NCBI GenBank assembly: GCA_964606385.1
Contig: CAZSFZ010000001.1
Location: forward strand, 1-64,000
Direction: 5' to 3'
Source of the DNA: Aquincolibacterium sp964606385
GTDB taxonomy: Bacteria; Omnitrophota; Omnitrophia; Omnitrophales; Aquincolibacteriaceae
DNA: 64,000 bases
Shown here piece by piece: positions 7,764-16,123 of this stretch (its first letter is position 1; the number at the start of each line of letters is the position of its first letter). The translations under genes and the position numbers were made by a program. The notes beneath the pieces were generated by a model. It did no database searches. It was not told the DNA's origin and saw only the letters and a list, made by a program, of their open reading frames with translations.

Positions 7764-9487
7764 AAACCATCGTTTCTTTTTTTTCAGCTTTCAGAACGGA
7801 CGATACCGCCGCCCGGAAGATCTTTTGGATCCTGGCCGTTCTTGCCGGGATCTTCATGATCTGGATCAGTAAAGATTACGGCATTACCTGGGACGAATGG
7901 GAGGCGAGCACCTACGGTTCTTACCTCGTCCGGTATTTCCTGAGCGGTTTTAAGGACCTCACCTTTTTCAACTGGGAGGCCTTTCACCCTTACGGAAAAC
8001 CCGTTTATATGGCGGCCTTCATCCTGAAAGGCCTTTTCTCGGGATCGGTCGCCGATTTCGTCCAGCACGGGCTCAGAACCGACAGCCTCATCCTCGGTTT
8101 TTATGAAACCGCCCACCGTCTCAACGCCTTGACGGGTTTTATGGCGATCCTTTTTACGGGCCTTCTGGCGAAGGAGCTCGGGAACTGGAGAACCGCCCTC
8201 CTCGCCTCCCTTTTCCTTTTCCTATCCCCGCGGTTTTTCGGAAGCGCCATGAATAATTACAAGGACATTCCATTCGCCGCCATGTACGCCGCTTCCTTCT
8301 ATTTCATGCTGCTTTGGATCAAAGCCCTTCCGGCACCTTCGAAAAAAATTTCCGCCGCGCTGGTCCTGTCGATCGCCGCCGCGATCTGGACGCGGGCCGG
8401 AGCTTTCATTCTGATCGTTTATCTTTTTTTCTTCGCGCTTCTCTACGCCTTTTTAAAATACAGGCGTCTTCATGCCCCTGCCCCCTGGATAAAGATCCTC
8501 GGGTTGACCCTGGCCGTCGCGCTTCTGAGCTATCTCGGAGGGCTCCTGCTCTGGCCTTATGCCCAGCTGGATCCCGTTCACCATCCGCTCAAGGCCCTCG
8601 TGAAATTCTCGAATTACACCTACTGGGACCACGAGGTTTTCTTTAACGGTCAAATGACCCAGGCCAGCAAACTTCCCTGGTATTACGTCCCCCAGTGGAT
8701 CCTGATCAGCACCCCGCTTTTTTTCCTCTCAGGCCTTTGTTTTTTGATGCTCTTCGCGCGCCAGATCCTTGAGAAAGGCCGGCGCTTTGCCATCTTCATG
8801 GTAGCTTTCGGTGCCCTGTTCCCGCTCCTTTATGTCATGGCGCGGCGGTCCGTGCTTTACGACGGCTGGCGGCATTTATTCTTCATCTATCCCCTGGCGG
8901 TCGTTTTGATCGCTCTGGCCTGGCAAAAGGCCTGGGGCTGGGCGTCCCGGTCGCGAGCCCTATGGATCTTCGCGGCATTTTTCCTGGCCCAGATCGCGGA
9001 ACCTTCTCTTTGGATGATCAAGAACCACCCGAATGAATATGTTTATTTCAACGCGCTCACGGGCGGACTCCGAGGGGCTTTCCTGCGCTACGAAACGGAT
9101 TATTGGGGGAACAGTTTAAGGAAGGGTGCGGAATGGCTCGCGGATTATCAGGTCCGGGAAGGATTGGCGGGCCCGATCCAGGTCCGGGCGGACAGCACCG
9201 CGATGGCGTCGTACCCGTTCCTGAAAAAGAAACTGGGAGCCCTCTATACCCCGTTCGGCTATCCGGCGGATTTTCTGCAAAAAGAACAATGTTTTTTTCT
9301 GATCTACCCGCCGCTCTACATGACGGGCATCGCCTACCTTCAGCCGTGGGATTACGCCCTGGTACTCTCCAAGAACTGGCCGGCCGAGGAGCTCAAAACC
9401 AAATGGCCTCCCCTTGGCACGATCCACGAAGTCAAAGCCGACGGCGTCACGCTCTGTGCCGTGGTGAAGAACCCTCTCAAAAGATAA
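7760..9487 (+). CDS. GT-C membrane glycosyltransferase (GT39/ArnT-like), copy 2
   Basis: A 575-residue paralogue of the preceding gene with the same order of motifs: ITWDEWEAS in the first loop, SPRFFGSAMNNYKDIPFA, HPNEYVYFNALTGGLRGAF, YETDYWGNSLR and WPPLGTIHEVKADGVTLCAV. The start ATG at 7760 overlaps the previous stop by 4 bases and is preferred over an upstream in-frame start at 7730. A strong bidirectional hairpin follows immediately, ending the two-gene unit. Two diverged copies suggest two sugars or two acceptors rather than simple dosage; that is inference. Confidence 0.85.
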   Translation: MKTIVSFFSAFRTDDTAARKIFWILAVLAGIFMIWISKDYGITWDEWEASTYGSYLVRYFLSGFKDLTFFNWEAFHPYGKPVYMAAFILKGLFSGSVADFVQHGLRTDSLILGFYETAHRLNALTGFMAILFTGLLAKELGNWRTALLASLFLFLSPRFFGSAMNNYKDIPFAAMYAASFYFMLLWIKALPAPSKKISAALVLSIAAAIWTRAGAFILIVYLFFFALLYAFLKYRRLHAPAPWIKILGLTLAVALLSYLGGLLLWPYAQLDPVHHPLKALVKFSNYTYWDHEVFFNGQMTQASKLPWYYVPQWILISTPLFFLSGLCFLMLFARQILEKGRRFAIFMVAFGALFPLLYVMARRSVLYDGWRHLFFIYPLAVVLIALAWQKAWGWASRSRALWIFAAFFLAQIAEPSLWMIKNHPNEYVYFNALTGGLRGAFLRYETDYWGNSLRKGAEWLADYQVREGLAGPIQVRADSTAMASYPFLKKKLGALYTPFGYPADFLQKEQCFFLIYPPLYMTGIAYLQPWDYALVLSKNWPAEELKTKWPPLGTIHEVKADGVTLCAVVKNPLKR

Positions 9488-9520
9488 AACCCCCACGCCC
9501 TTACGGGCATGAGGGTTTTT
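9486..9520. terminator. Bidirectional rho-independent terminator
   Basis: AAAACCCCCACGCCC (9486-9500) pairs with GGGCATGAGGGTTTT (9505-9519) over a 4-base loop, with A-rich and T-rich flanks. It lies between the convergent GT-C gene (plus) and the small secreted protein gene (minus), so it can terminate both. Confidence 0.85.
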
Positions 9521-9543
9521 CACAAACTTTCAACAAACCGAAT

Positions 9544-9915
9544 TTAGCGTTTGTTCTTTGCCGCCGGCTGGGCCTGTGCCTGGCTCTGGGCTAAGGCCTG
9601 GCTGACGCGTTTGAGGCTTTCAATCCTTGCCTGTCTTTCCTGAGGCGTTCCCGTTCCGACGATCTTGGCTAATGTGGAGATCGCCGCAGCCTTATCCGTA
9701 GCAGCGCTGGAGGCCTGCTCCGGCATATTGCTTTTTGCCGTAACATTGGAGGCGGCTTTACTTGAGGTGGTCACGGTTTGACCGGAAGGCGTTTGCCAGG
9801 TCGACTGGGTCTGGCTTTTGGGTTCTTCTTTCGATTTGGAACCCCAGCCCCAATCAAAAGCTGAAAAAGTGAAAGCACAGACGAGGCAAAGAACGAGTGA
9901 AAATATCTTTTTCAT
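9544..9915 (-). CDS. Small secreted protein of unknown function
   Basis: A 123-residue protein with a clear signal peptide (KKIFSLVLCLVCAFTFSA) followed by WGWGSKSKEE and a low-complexity Gln/Ser/Ala/Lys-rich body. A predicted helix, TLAKIVGTGTPQERQARIES, is followed by a Gln-Ala-rich C-terminus (QSQAQAQPAAKNKR). I do not recognise a family. It stands alone between a terminator and a divergent promoter region, has a good GGAGG-type ribosome site in front of the ATG, and is likely periplasmic. An accessory role in the envelope is all that can be suggested. Confidence 0.75.
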   Translation of the reverse strand: MKKIFSLVLCLVCAFTFSAFDWGWGSKSKEEPKSQTQSTWQTPSGQTVTTSSKAASNVTAKSNMPEQASSAATDKAAAISTLAKIVGTGTPQERQARIESLKRVSQALAQSQAQAQPAAKNKR

Positions 9916-9965
9916 ATCCGGTCCTCCTTTGCAAGCATGAAATCTTTGAGGCCTTCAAACAACAT

Positions 9966-9993
9966 TTGAATAGTGCGGTTAATTGTGTATATT
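9966..9993 (+). promoter_or_regulatory. Candidate sigma70-type promoter
   Basis: TTGAAT (9966-9971) and TATATT (9988-9993) are spaced by 16 bases in the divergent intergenic region. The proposed start codon at 10006 is only 12 bases past the -10, so the transcript would be nearly leaderless. This agrees with the absence of a ribosome site there. Motif match only. Confidence 0.4.
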
Positions 9994-10005
9994 AACAAAA
10001 TCCAT

Positions 10006-10464
10006 ATGCCAAAGCAAGAAACCCTCGCCCCTCAACGTTCTAGGATCTTTGCGTGGACAGGCAACGTCCTTTTCTACGGCGCCATCCTCCTCATGATCGC
10101 CTTCGCGGAATTACCTTCTGTAAGCCCCGAGAATTTTCGGCTAAGGAAAGAGCTTCTCTCCGGGAATGAAGCGATCTTCGGAGAAGTAGGCTCCGCATTC
10201 GCCGTCTATAAGCCCTACCTTCCCCAAAGAGGATCCGTGACTTTTTTTATGGACTTTCTTTATAACCCCTACGACCCGACAAGCGAAAAGCTCTATATGG
10301 CCCAAAGTTATCTGGCACCTCTGGTCCTTAATGTACTCCCCGATGAAAAAGTCGCGATCGTTGCCTGTTCTCAAGGTCTTATCGCGGACGAGTGGATGCG
10401 CAGCACCGGATACCGGCTCAAGGTCCCCCTCGGAAACGGAGAAGGCATCGCTGAAAAAACATGA
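10006..10464 (+). CDS. Hypothetical membrane-anchored protein preceding a GT-C gene
   Basis: About 152 residues, with one hydrophobic segment (about residues 22-40, VLFYGAILLMIAFAEL) followed by a soluble, presumably periplasmic domain. No family is recognised. The start ATG at 10006 (MPKQETLAPQ) lies just after a promoter-like TTGAAT/TATATT pair; a GTG at 9973 is also in frame. Its stop overlaps the start of the following GT-C gene as ATGA, so the two are made together, and it may be a small partner of that transferase. That role rests only on coupling. Confidence 0.65.
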   Translation: MPKQETLAPQRSRIFAWTGNVLFYGAILLMIAFAELPSVSPENFRLRKELLSGNEAIFGEVGSAFAVYKPYLPQRGSVTFFMDFLYNPYDPTSEKLYMAQSYLAPLVLNVLPDEKVAIVACSQGLIADEWMRSTGYRLKVPLGNGEGIAEKT

Positions 10465-11888
10465 CAAACCTTTTTGCGGCTTTCTTTTATCCGGCTTTTT
10501 TAGGCTTTCTGGCGATGTCCGTCATGCTCCGCCGGGTCATATTCCCCAACCGCGCTCTGTTCTTTTTGGCGGCGTCGTTCCCGGTCGGGGCCGGGCTTTG
10601 CTCTCTCATCCTGTTCGTTTCCCACATCTTTTTTGCCCCCGGAGCGGGGTCCCTTTCCATAAGCCTCAGCCTGATGGCCGCTGTTTTTCTGCTGGGCTAC
10701 CGGATCACCCGCCCTTCGCCGGATTCCGTGCCTGCTCACCCCAAAATCCCGCGGATGGATCTAAGAGACAAAGACACGCTCTTCAGACTGATCCCCTCGC
10801 TCCTGAGTTTTCTTCTTTTCGCGATCACATTCGTCACGGTGCTGGAGTATTATTCTCTCATGGCCCCTACCGAGATCTTTGGTGGCGGCGATGTCCGCTA
10901 TTTTTGGTCCCTCAAGGCAAAATTCTTTTTCCGTGACCCGACGGTGTGGCGGGACATGTTCTCATCCAAACTCTTCTGGTCCCACACGGATTATCCCTTG
11001 CTGATGCCGGCGATACGCGCCTGGGGATGGAACTGGCTCGGCTACGAATCCCTGCTTTGGCCGCCGGTCGTCTCGATCGGATTCTACATCTCATGCGTTT
11101 TGATCCTGATCTGGTATCTCTCATCCTATGTCTCCTGGACCACGGGTTGGATCGGAGGGACCTTTTTTCTTGTCCTGACACCTTACCTCGTCTGGACCGT
11201 CTGGCAATACGCCGACACCCCGCTGACCTTCTTCATTACGGCCTGCGGCCTGGCCCTGATGACAGCCTTGCGTTCCGACCAGAAAAAGGTTTTTATGGTT
11301 TCCGGTCTTTTGGGAGGGCTCGCGGCCTGGACAAAAAATGAGGGCCTTTTTTTTATCGCATGGACCTGTGTTCTTTTAGCGGGGATTTGTACCGTACGCT
11401 ATCGCCGAAAGGCCAAAGGCTCTTTTGATCCTCTTTTTCAATTCCTGATCGGCGCCTTGCTGCCCCTTCTCGCGATCAGCGTTATAAAATTCTTGTTTGG
11501 GGCTCACGGGGATTTTTTTGTGCCGGGACGAACTCTCCGCGATTATCAAGGGCTCATTTTTGCCGGCTGGGGAAAAACCCTGGCGATCCTGAACGCATTC
11601 TATGCTTTTATGACCCCTTTCAAGGAATGGCGGGGCTTGTGGGGGTTCTTTGTGGCGGCTGCCATCGTTTTGGGGATTTCCAGGAAAAAGCGCGGAAGCG
11701 ATTTCACGTGGGTCTTATTCGTACTCGTACTGCTTACCAACCTCGGATATCTTTTCATCTTTCACATCACGACCCACGACCTGAAGTGGCATCTGCAGTT
11801 CTCGCTGGACCGTCTTATCATTCACTCGGGCGGCCTGGCGGTCGCTTTCATCTTCGAGATCCTGACCTTTACCCGCAAGAAGGCCTAA
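10461..11888 (+). CDS. GT-C-type polytopic membrane protein, putative glycosyltransferase
   Basis: A 475-residue protein with about 11-12 membrane segments and a large loop containing GGGDVRYFWSLKAKFFF, consistent with the acidic first-loop site of GT-C enzymes. Further along are WTKNEGLFFIAWTCVL and a C-terminal HDLKWHLQFSLDRLIIH. The pattern is typical of the broad PMT/ArnT-like superfamily, but it is not a close paralogue of the two GT-C genes at 6-9.5 kb. It is translationally coupled to the small anchored protein upstream and followed by a bidirectional terminator. The substrate is unknown. Confidence 0.75.
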   Translation: MTNLFAAFFYPAFLGFLAMSVMLRRVIFPNRALFFLAASFPVGAGLCSLILFVSHIFFAPGAGSLSISLSLMAAVFLLGYRITRPSPDSVPAHPKIPRMDLRDKDTLFRLIPSLLSFLLFAITFVTVLEYYSLMAPTEIFGGGDVRYFWSLKAKFFFRDPTVWRDMFSSKLFWSHTDYPLLMPAIRAWGWNWLGYESLLWPPVVSIGFYISCVLILIWYLSSYVSWTTGWIGGTFFLVLTPYLVWTVWQYADTPLTFFITACGLALMTALRSDQKKVFMVSGLLGGLAAWTKNEGLFFIAWTCVLLAGICTVRYRRKAKGSFDPLFQFLIGALLPLLAISVIKFLFGAHGDFFVPGRTLRDYQGLIFAGWGKTLAILNAFYAFMTPFKEWRGLWGFFVAAAIVLGISRKKRGSDFTWVLFVLVLLTNLGYLFIFHITTHDLKWHLQFSLDRLIIHSGGLAVAFIFEILTFTRKKA

Positions 11889-11904
11889 AAGGCTTTCTCT
11901 ACAC

Positions 11905-11950
11905 AAAAAAAACCGTCCCGCTACCCTGTCGGGTGCGCGGAACGGTTTTA
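11905..11950. terminator. Bidirectional rho-independent terminator
   Basis: AAAACCGTCCCGC pairs with GCGGAACGGTTTT (one mismatch) around a loop that itself contains ACCC/GGGT pairing. A-rich and T-rich flanks make it usable from both sides. It separates the plus-strand GT-C gene from the minus-strand gene ending at 11970. Confidence 0.8.
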
Positions 11951-11969
11951 TGGTTTGAAACGGTCCTGA

Positions 11970-12449
11970 TCAGCGCTGGGCGTTCGCTTGACGGCGCAGC
12001 TGATTCTCGGCGTAGGCCTTGTCCCCCAGGATCCGGCGCGCGAGCTCGTCCTTGTTCTCGCCGTTATAAAAATCGTATTCCATGACGGCCAGGATCCGGA
12101 GCATGGTCATGATATCCATATTGGAAACTGTCGGGTTCGTGAGCAGCGTTTCGCTGATCCTGTCGACATAAAAATCCGGCGTGTTCAGGATGGCGATATT
12201 GTCCCGGTTCCGGTAGACCATCACCACGGCGGTCACGGCCTGTTTTTTCTCGTCCGCGCTCATCTTGTCCCACAGGGCCATATTCTGGCTCAGCTGGTTC
12301 ATCATGTCGCCAAAGGCCATCCCGGAATTCTGAGTGGACTCCTGTTTCGGCTCCATGACCGGTTTCTTATCGGTCTTAATACTGAAGAAACCCAGGCACA
12401 GCACCACTGCCAAAGTACCCAGCACGATCATTCCTGTACGCTTTTTCAT
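11970..12449 (-). CDS. Small exported/anchored alpha-helical protein, unknown
   Basis: A 159-residue protein with an N-terminal signal or anchor (GMIVLGTLAVVLCLGFFSI) and a predicted all-helical remainder including KMSADEKKQAVTAVVMVYRN and NMDIMTMLRILAVMEYDFYN. I recognise no family. It is the last gene of a minus-strand run with the C-terminal processing protease and gspK upstream (35-base gap to the protease gene), so it could be a partner or substrate of that protease. No direct evidence for function. Confidence 0.7.
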   Translation of the reverse strand: MKKRTGMIVLGTLAVVLCLGFFSIKTDKKPVMEPKQESTQNSGMAFGDMMNQLSQNMALWDKMSADEKKQAVTAVVMVYRNRDNIAILNTPDFYVDRISETLLTNPTVSNMDIMTMLRILAVMEYDFYNGENKDELARRILGDKAYAENQLRRQANAQR

Positions 12450-12483
12450 GGCTTCGACTCTCCTTTAAATTTTTATAAAAAAA

Positions 12484-13626
12484 TCACCGGTACTTTTTCA
12501 AGATCGAGGATGCTTCCGCTAACTGAAGATCCTCTCCCTCCGGACTGTTTTCCACCACCCGGTCGGGGGTCAGGCCGACCCCGTCGATCGCCTGATCTGC
12601 GGGCGTGACGTACTTCGCAGTAGTTAACTTCATTCCGCTCACATCGTCAAGCGGAATGATCGACTGCACGGACCCTTTGCCGAAAGTTTTGACGCCCACA
12701 AGCGTCGCCCGGCGGTGCGCCTGCAGCGCCCCGGAGAAAACCTCGGAGGCGCTCGCGGATTTTTCATTCACCAGGATCACAAGAGGGAGCTTTGTGTCCG
12801 CTTTCCCGTAGGAAGCGTAATAATCTTTCCGTTGCTCCTCGATCTTGCTGTGCACCGAAAGGATCTTTTTGCCTTTGGGCAGGAACCGCTCCGCCAACGA
12901 AACAGCCTGCGTCATGAGGCCTCCGTCATTATTACGAAGATCGATCATGAGTGCTTTCATCCCCTTCTTTTTGAGATCTTTCAGGGCCTTGTCCGCCTGC
13001 TCGGTCGTGTTCTCCTGCCATGCGGCTATCTTCATATAACCGAGTGACCGGCCGGCCATCCGCGCATCCTGGATCGCCTTGACCTCGATCCTCTGCCTGA
13101 TGATCTTGATATCCAAGGTTTCTTTGGACGGTCCTCTCTGAACTGTCACGACAACAGGCGTATCGGCGTCCCCGCGCAGCAAGGCCGAGACATCCGGAAT
13201 GGTCTTTTGACCCACCGGGACCCCGTCGATCTTCAGGATGATATCTTCGGCGAGAAGTCCCGCTTTCTCGCCGGGTTTGCCCGGCTCCACCGCGGAGATC
13301 GCTATCTGGGGGCCCACCATTTTCAGGATGATCCCGATCCCGGCGTACTCCCCTTTCATGCTGATCTGCAGCAGCGGGTAGCGCTCGGGATCGATGAATT
13401 CCGAGTACGGATCAAGCGAACTCAACATGCCTTTGACCGCCTGATAGAGCAGGCCCCGAGGCGTCACCTGGCCGGGATAAGCTTCATAGATGGCACCGAT
13501 CGCCTTGGAGAACAGCTTGAGCTCGGCGATCAGACCTTCATCTTCCTGGGCATTTAAAAACGGCAGGGACAACGTTCCCAGGATCAGGAGGAGGATCAGG
13601 ATGATGTTTGGAACTCTTCTTCCCAA
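12484..13626 (-). CDS. ctpA: S41 C-terminal processing protease (CtpA/Prc family)
   Basis: A periplasmic serine protease. A signal peptide (NIILILLLILGTLSLPFLNA) is followed by an N-terminal helical part, a PDZ domain (about residues 85-170, with YAGIGIILKMVGPQIAISAV and PGEKAGLLAEDIILKIDGVP) and the S41 catalytic domain. The latter has the Ser in NEKSASASEVFSGAL and the Lys in GVKTFGKGSVQ, the Ser-Lys dyad of this family. The 380-residue length is typical. The only usable start is a TTG at 13626 with AAAGGAG upstream, so the gene overlaps the end of gspK by 31 bases. Linkage to a pseudopilin gene hints at processing of secretion-system or secreted proteins, but that is inference. Confidence 0.93.
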   Translation of the reverse strand: MGRRVPNIILILLLILGTLSLPFLNAQEDEGLIAELKLFSKAIGAIYEAYPGQVTPRGLLYQAVKGMLSSLDPYSEFIDPERYPLLQISMKGEYAGIGIILKMVGPQIAISAVEPGKPGEKAGLLAEDIILKIDGVPVGQKTIPDVSALLRGDADTPVVVTVQRGPSKETLDIKIIRQRIEVKAIQDARMAGRSLGYMKIAAWQENTTEQADKALKDLKKKGMKALMIDLRNNDGGLMTQAVSLAERFLPKGKKILSVHSKIEEQRKDYYASYGKADTKLPLVILVNEKSASASEVFSGALQAHRRATLVGVKTFGKGSVQSIIPLDDVSGMKLTTAKYVTPADQAIDGVGLTPDRVVENSPEGEDLQLAEASSILKKYR

Positions 13627-14651
13627 TGTTGGATGACTCCTTTATCATCGAAAGTGGCGGCCACGCGAAGGGTTTGTTTTTTATGCTCCAATCGGGCGAT
13701 CGCGACGGCGGAAAAATACTTCGAGGAAAGCGTGAAGATCCCCGACTGGATCGCCGCGGTCAGGTCTTTTTTTTCATTATCATCCGGGTACCCGCTGCCG
13801 GCGAGCGTCTGCGGGACAGCTGAAAGGTCCTCAAAGAAAAGATCGTCCGCCGTCCCTTCATTCCGGTCGCGCCCGGCCCGGAACGCCAGGATCTTGTCGC
13901 AAAGGACCGGCTCCAGCCCGGCGGCCGCCAGCACAGGACGCGAAGCGGTGTTCAGATTGATAAGCCCCGAACTTTGGACCGTGAGGTAGGGCAACAGCTT
14001 TTCATAAATTTCATCCGTCATCCCCTTCACGTAGCGCAGCTCCTGCAGGGTCGGAAATGCCGCGTTGCGGGGAAGGTAAGCGGGGTTGAGCCCTTTGTAA
14101 TAGTAACTTTCCGCGCCCGAGATCGAGGCGTCATCATCCTCGTCACGCCAATCCATGATCGTCTCCGCAAGGGCCCGCGCCTGGTCGTTCCCCCGGACCG
14201 CCGTTTGCAGGAAAAGCCTCTGGAGGATATCGGGTGATTTCACGCGATTGATATTGATCTTCCGTTCTTCGTCGGTAAGCCCGTAACGGAAGACCGGCTC
14301 CTCTCGGGACGATCTTACCGTCGAGGGCTCCGCGGGATAAAGCACGGAGAACTCCCCTCCGTCGATCTTCACATCACGGAACCCGGTTTCATTCCGGCTC
14401 CAGGGTTGCGGCAGGGCGTCAAAAGGCGGGCGATCTTTTTTGTGCTGGAGCAGTTCATAGACCGACTTCCGGATCGCGGCCTCTCCGATCTTCCGGAGTT
14501 TCTGGCGGGTGTCCAAACGCGAGATCACCTGCATTTTTTGACGCACGGCATATCCCACGGACAGGCTAAAGAGGCTCATGAAGGCGAGTACAAAAATGAC
14601 CAGGATGAGGATACTGCCTTGGGAACGCCCCGCGAACCGGCCGCGCGTCAT
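13596..14651 (-). CDS. gspK: GspK, minor pseudopilin of type II secretion
   Basis: A 351-residue tip pseudopilin. The class III leader MTRGRFAGRSQG is cut before SILILVIFVLAFMSLF. It lacks Glu at position +5 of the mature protein, as GspK usually does. Family features are seen in the body: GLTDEERKININR, MDWRDEDDDASISGAESYYY and the helix-hairpin-helix-like LRYVKGMTDEIYEKLLPYLT, followed by INLNTASRPVLAA. The ATG at 14651 has GGAGGAT seven bases upstream and fits the leader, whereas a longer frame to 14819 runs into the neighbouring glycosyltransferase gene. It sits apart from the other pseudopilin genes at 22.7-24.2 kb, coupled instead to ctpA and glycosylation genes. Confidence 0.92.
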   Translation of the reverse strand: MTRGRFAGRSQGSILILVIFVLAFMSLFSLSVGYAVRQKMQVISRLDTRQKLRKIGEAAIRKSVYELLQHKKDRPPFDALPQPWSRNETGFRDVKIDGGEFSVLYPAEPSTVRSSREEPVFRYGLTDEERKININRVKSPDILQRLFLQTAVRGNDQARALAETIMDWRDEDDDASISGAESYYYKGLNPAYLPRNAAFPTLQELRYVKGMTDEIYEKLLPYLTVQSSGLINLNTASRPVLAAAGLEPVLCDKILAFRAGRDRNEGTADDLFFEDLSAVPQTLAGSGYPDDNEKKDLTAAIQSGIFTLSSKYFSAVAIARLEHKKQTLRVAATFDDKGVIQHWEEEFQTSS

Positions 14652-14667
14652 GAAAGATCCTCCGGCT

Positions 14668-15699
14668 TCAAAACGAAAGTTCCTTGAGGGCGGCCTCTTT
14701 GGAATCCAGCCCGAACTGCCGGAGCCATCCCTCAAATTCCCGGGCCGAGACTTTGCTTTTCTCCCAGATCTTCCGGCGTTCCTTCCAGAGATACGGTAAA
14801 TGCCACAGGGTCGAGGCATAGACCTTGAGGGCGATCCACGCGAGTTGCGGCAGTGAGGATTTTTTCACAAAATGCGCCGCCGGCCCCTGCCGGTGAAGGA
14901 TCCCGTAAAAGTGATAAAAGTAGCGGGTCAAGGTATACCAGGGAGCCTGAAGGACATGCCTCAACGGGAAACACTTGATCATCACCCAGAGGCGGTTGCG
15001 CTCCACAAGATAGGCTTTGAGCGGGGACAAAAGCCCGAAAGAAGCCGAAAGTTTGTGGAAAGCCACGGCCTTGGGAACGAACCGGCACTGATAACCCAGC
15101 AGTCTCCCCCGGAGCCCCACATCGATATCGTCGGCATACGCGAAGAATAACGGGTCAAAAAGGCCGCAGGCTTCCAGCATGGACCTCCGGTAAAAACCCG
15201 CGCACCCGCTCGGGCAAAAGACCTCCGGGATCGAATCATATTGCCCTTCGTCTTTTTCCAGGCGTCCGCGGGTCCTTCCCAAACCATCGCGCGTGATCGT
15301 TTGCCCCGTGTTTTCGATCAGGTCCCTGCGCCCGTCATAAAAGATCTTGGAGGCGCACATCCCGACCTGCGGGTCCCGGAGCCCCCGGATCATCTCATCG
15401 ATCCAGGCCGGTTCCAACGTCGCGTCGCTATTCACAAGCGCGATGAATTCCCCCTGAGAGGCCCGGATCCCGATATTGCACCCCTCGGCAAATCCGACGT
15501 TCGTCAGGCTTTCAACGATCACGATGGAGCGGCCGTACTTTTCCCGGATGAGCTTCAGGGAACCGTCCGTGGAGCCGTTGTCCATCAGCACGACCTCAAA
15601 AGAACGGTACGTCTGCCGCAAGAGGCTATCGAGGCACTCAAAGATAACGTCTTTTCCGTTCCAGTTAAGGACGACGATCGAAACAAGTCCCGGGGTCAT
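14668..15699 (-). CDS. GT2 glycosyltransferase, rhamnosyltransferase-like
   Basis: A 343-residue family 2 glycosyltransferase. N-terminal LVSIVVLNWNGKDVIFECLD and VVLMDNGSTDGSL form the nucleotide-sugar site, and LVNSDATLEPAWIDEMI carries the DxD-type metal site. PSGCAGFYRRSMLEACGLFD and FAYADDIDVGLRGRLLGYQC are the acceptor-side motifs found in WbbL/RfbN-like transferases. A C-terminal hydrophobic region may touch the membrane. It starts 3 bases after the stop of the small secreted protein gene and ends 16 bases before gspK, so it is part of the STT3-gspK-ctpA run. It likely builds the glycan handled by the membrane transferases nearby. Confidence 0.9.
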   Translation of the reverse strand: MTPGLVSIVVLNWNGKDVIFECLDSLLRQTYRSFEVVLMDNGSTDGSLKLIREKYGRSIVIVESLTNVGFAEGCNIGIRASQGEFIALVNSDATLEPAWIDEMIRGLRDPQVGMCASKIFYDGRRDLIENTGQTITRDGLGRTRGRLEKDEGQYDSIPEVFCPSGCAGFYRRSMLEACGLFDPLFFAYADDIDVGLRGRLLGYQCRFVPKAVAFHKLSASFGLLSPLKAYLVERNRLWVMIKCFPLRHVLQAPWYTLTRYFYHFYGILHRQGPAAHFVKKSSLPQLAWIALKVYASTLWHLPYLWKERRKIWEKSKVSAREFEGWLRQFGLDSKEAALKELSF

Positions 15700-15702
15700 G
15701 GT

Positions 15703-16053
15703 CTAGTAGATATTCCTCGCCTGGGGACCGCTGTCCTGGCCGGAAACCAGCGCGCCCGCCTTCGCTTTGGAAGGGCTCATGGAATCGATCTTCTTCTCCA
15801 GGCGGTCGGTACGTTCGATCAGCTGGTCGATCTTGGCGTTGAACTGGTCGAAATAGCGCTTCATGTATTTATCGAGTCCTTCCGGCTGATAAAGACCACC
15901 GTCATTCTCGATCCTCCGGTCCGAGGCCATGTTCCAAGCCACGCCCACGGATTTGACGGATTCGTCCTTTGAAGAAACCTCCGTCGCCCCGAAAAGACAA
16001 GGAGCGCCAAGCCATAACATGATGAGGACCCACCCTATCAATTTCTTTTCCAT
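15703..16053 (-). CDS. Small secreted coiled-coil protein, unknown
   Basis: A 116-residue protein with signal peptide KKLIGWVLIMLWLGAPCLFG and a short amphipathic helix, YFDQFNAKIDQLIERTDRLE, that should form a coiled coil. It ends in a Ser/Gly-rich tail. There is no recognisable domain. It lies between the oligosaccharyltransferase and a GT2 gene on the same strand (70 bases after the former, 3 before the latter), so it is probably co-expressed with the glycosylation enzymes. Confidence 0.7.
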   Translation of the reverse strand: MEKKLIGWVLIMLWLGAPCLFGATEVSSKDESVKSVGVAWNMASDRRIENDGGLYQPEGLDKYMKRYFDQFNAKIDQLIERTDRLEKKIDSMSPSKAKAGALVSGQDSGPQARNIY

Positions 16054-16123
16054 CGCATACCTCCCTCTTAACCGGTCTGTAGCTTATCGGCCACAAAGGC
16101 CTTTGTTTCACAAAATAAGCGCT

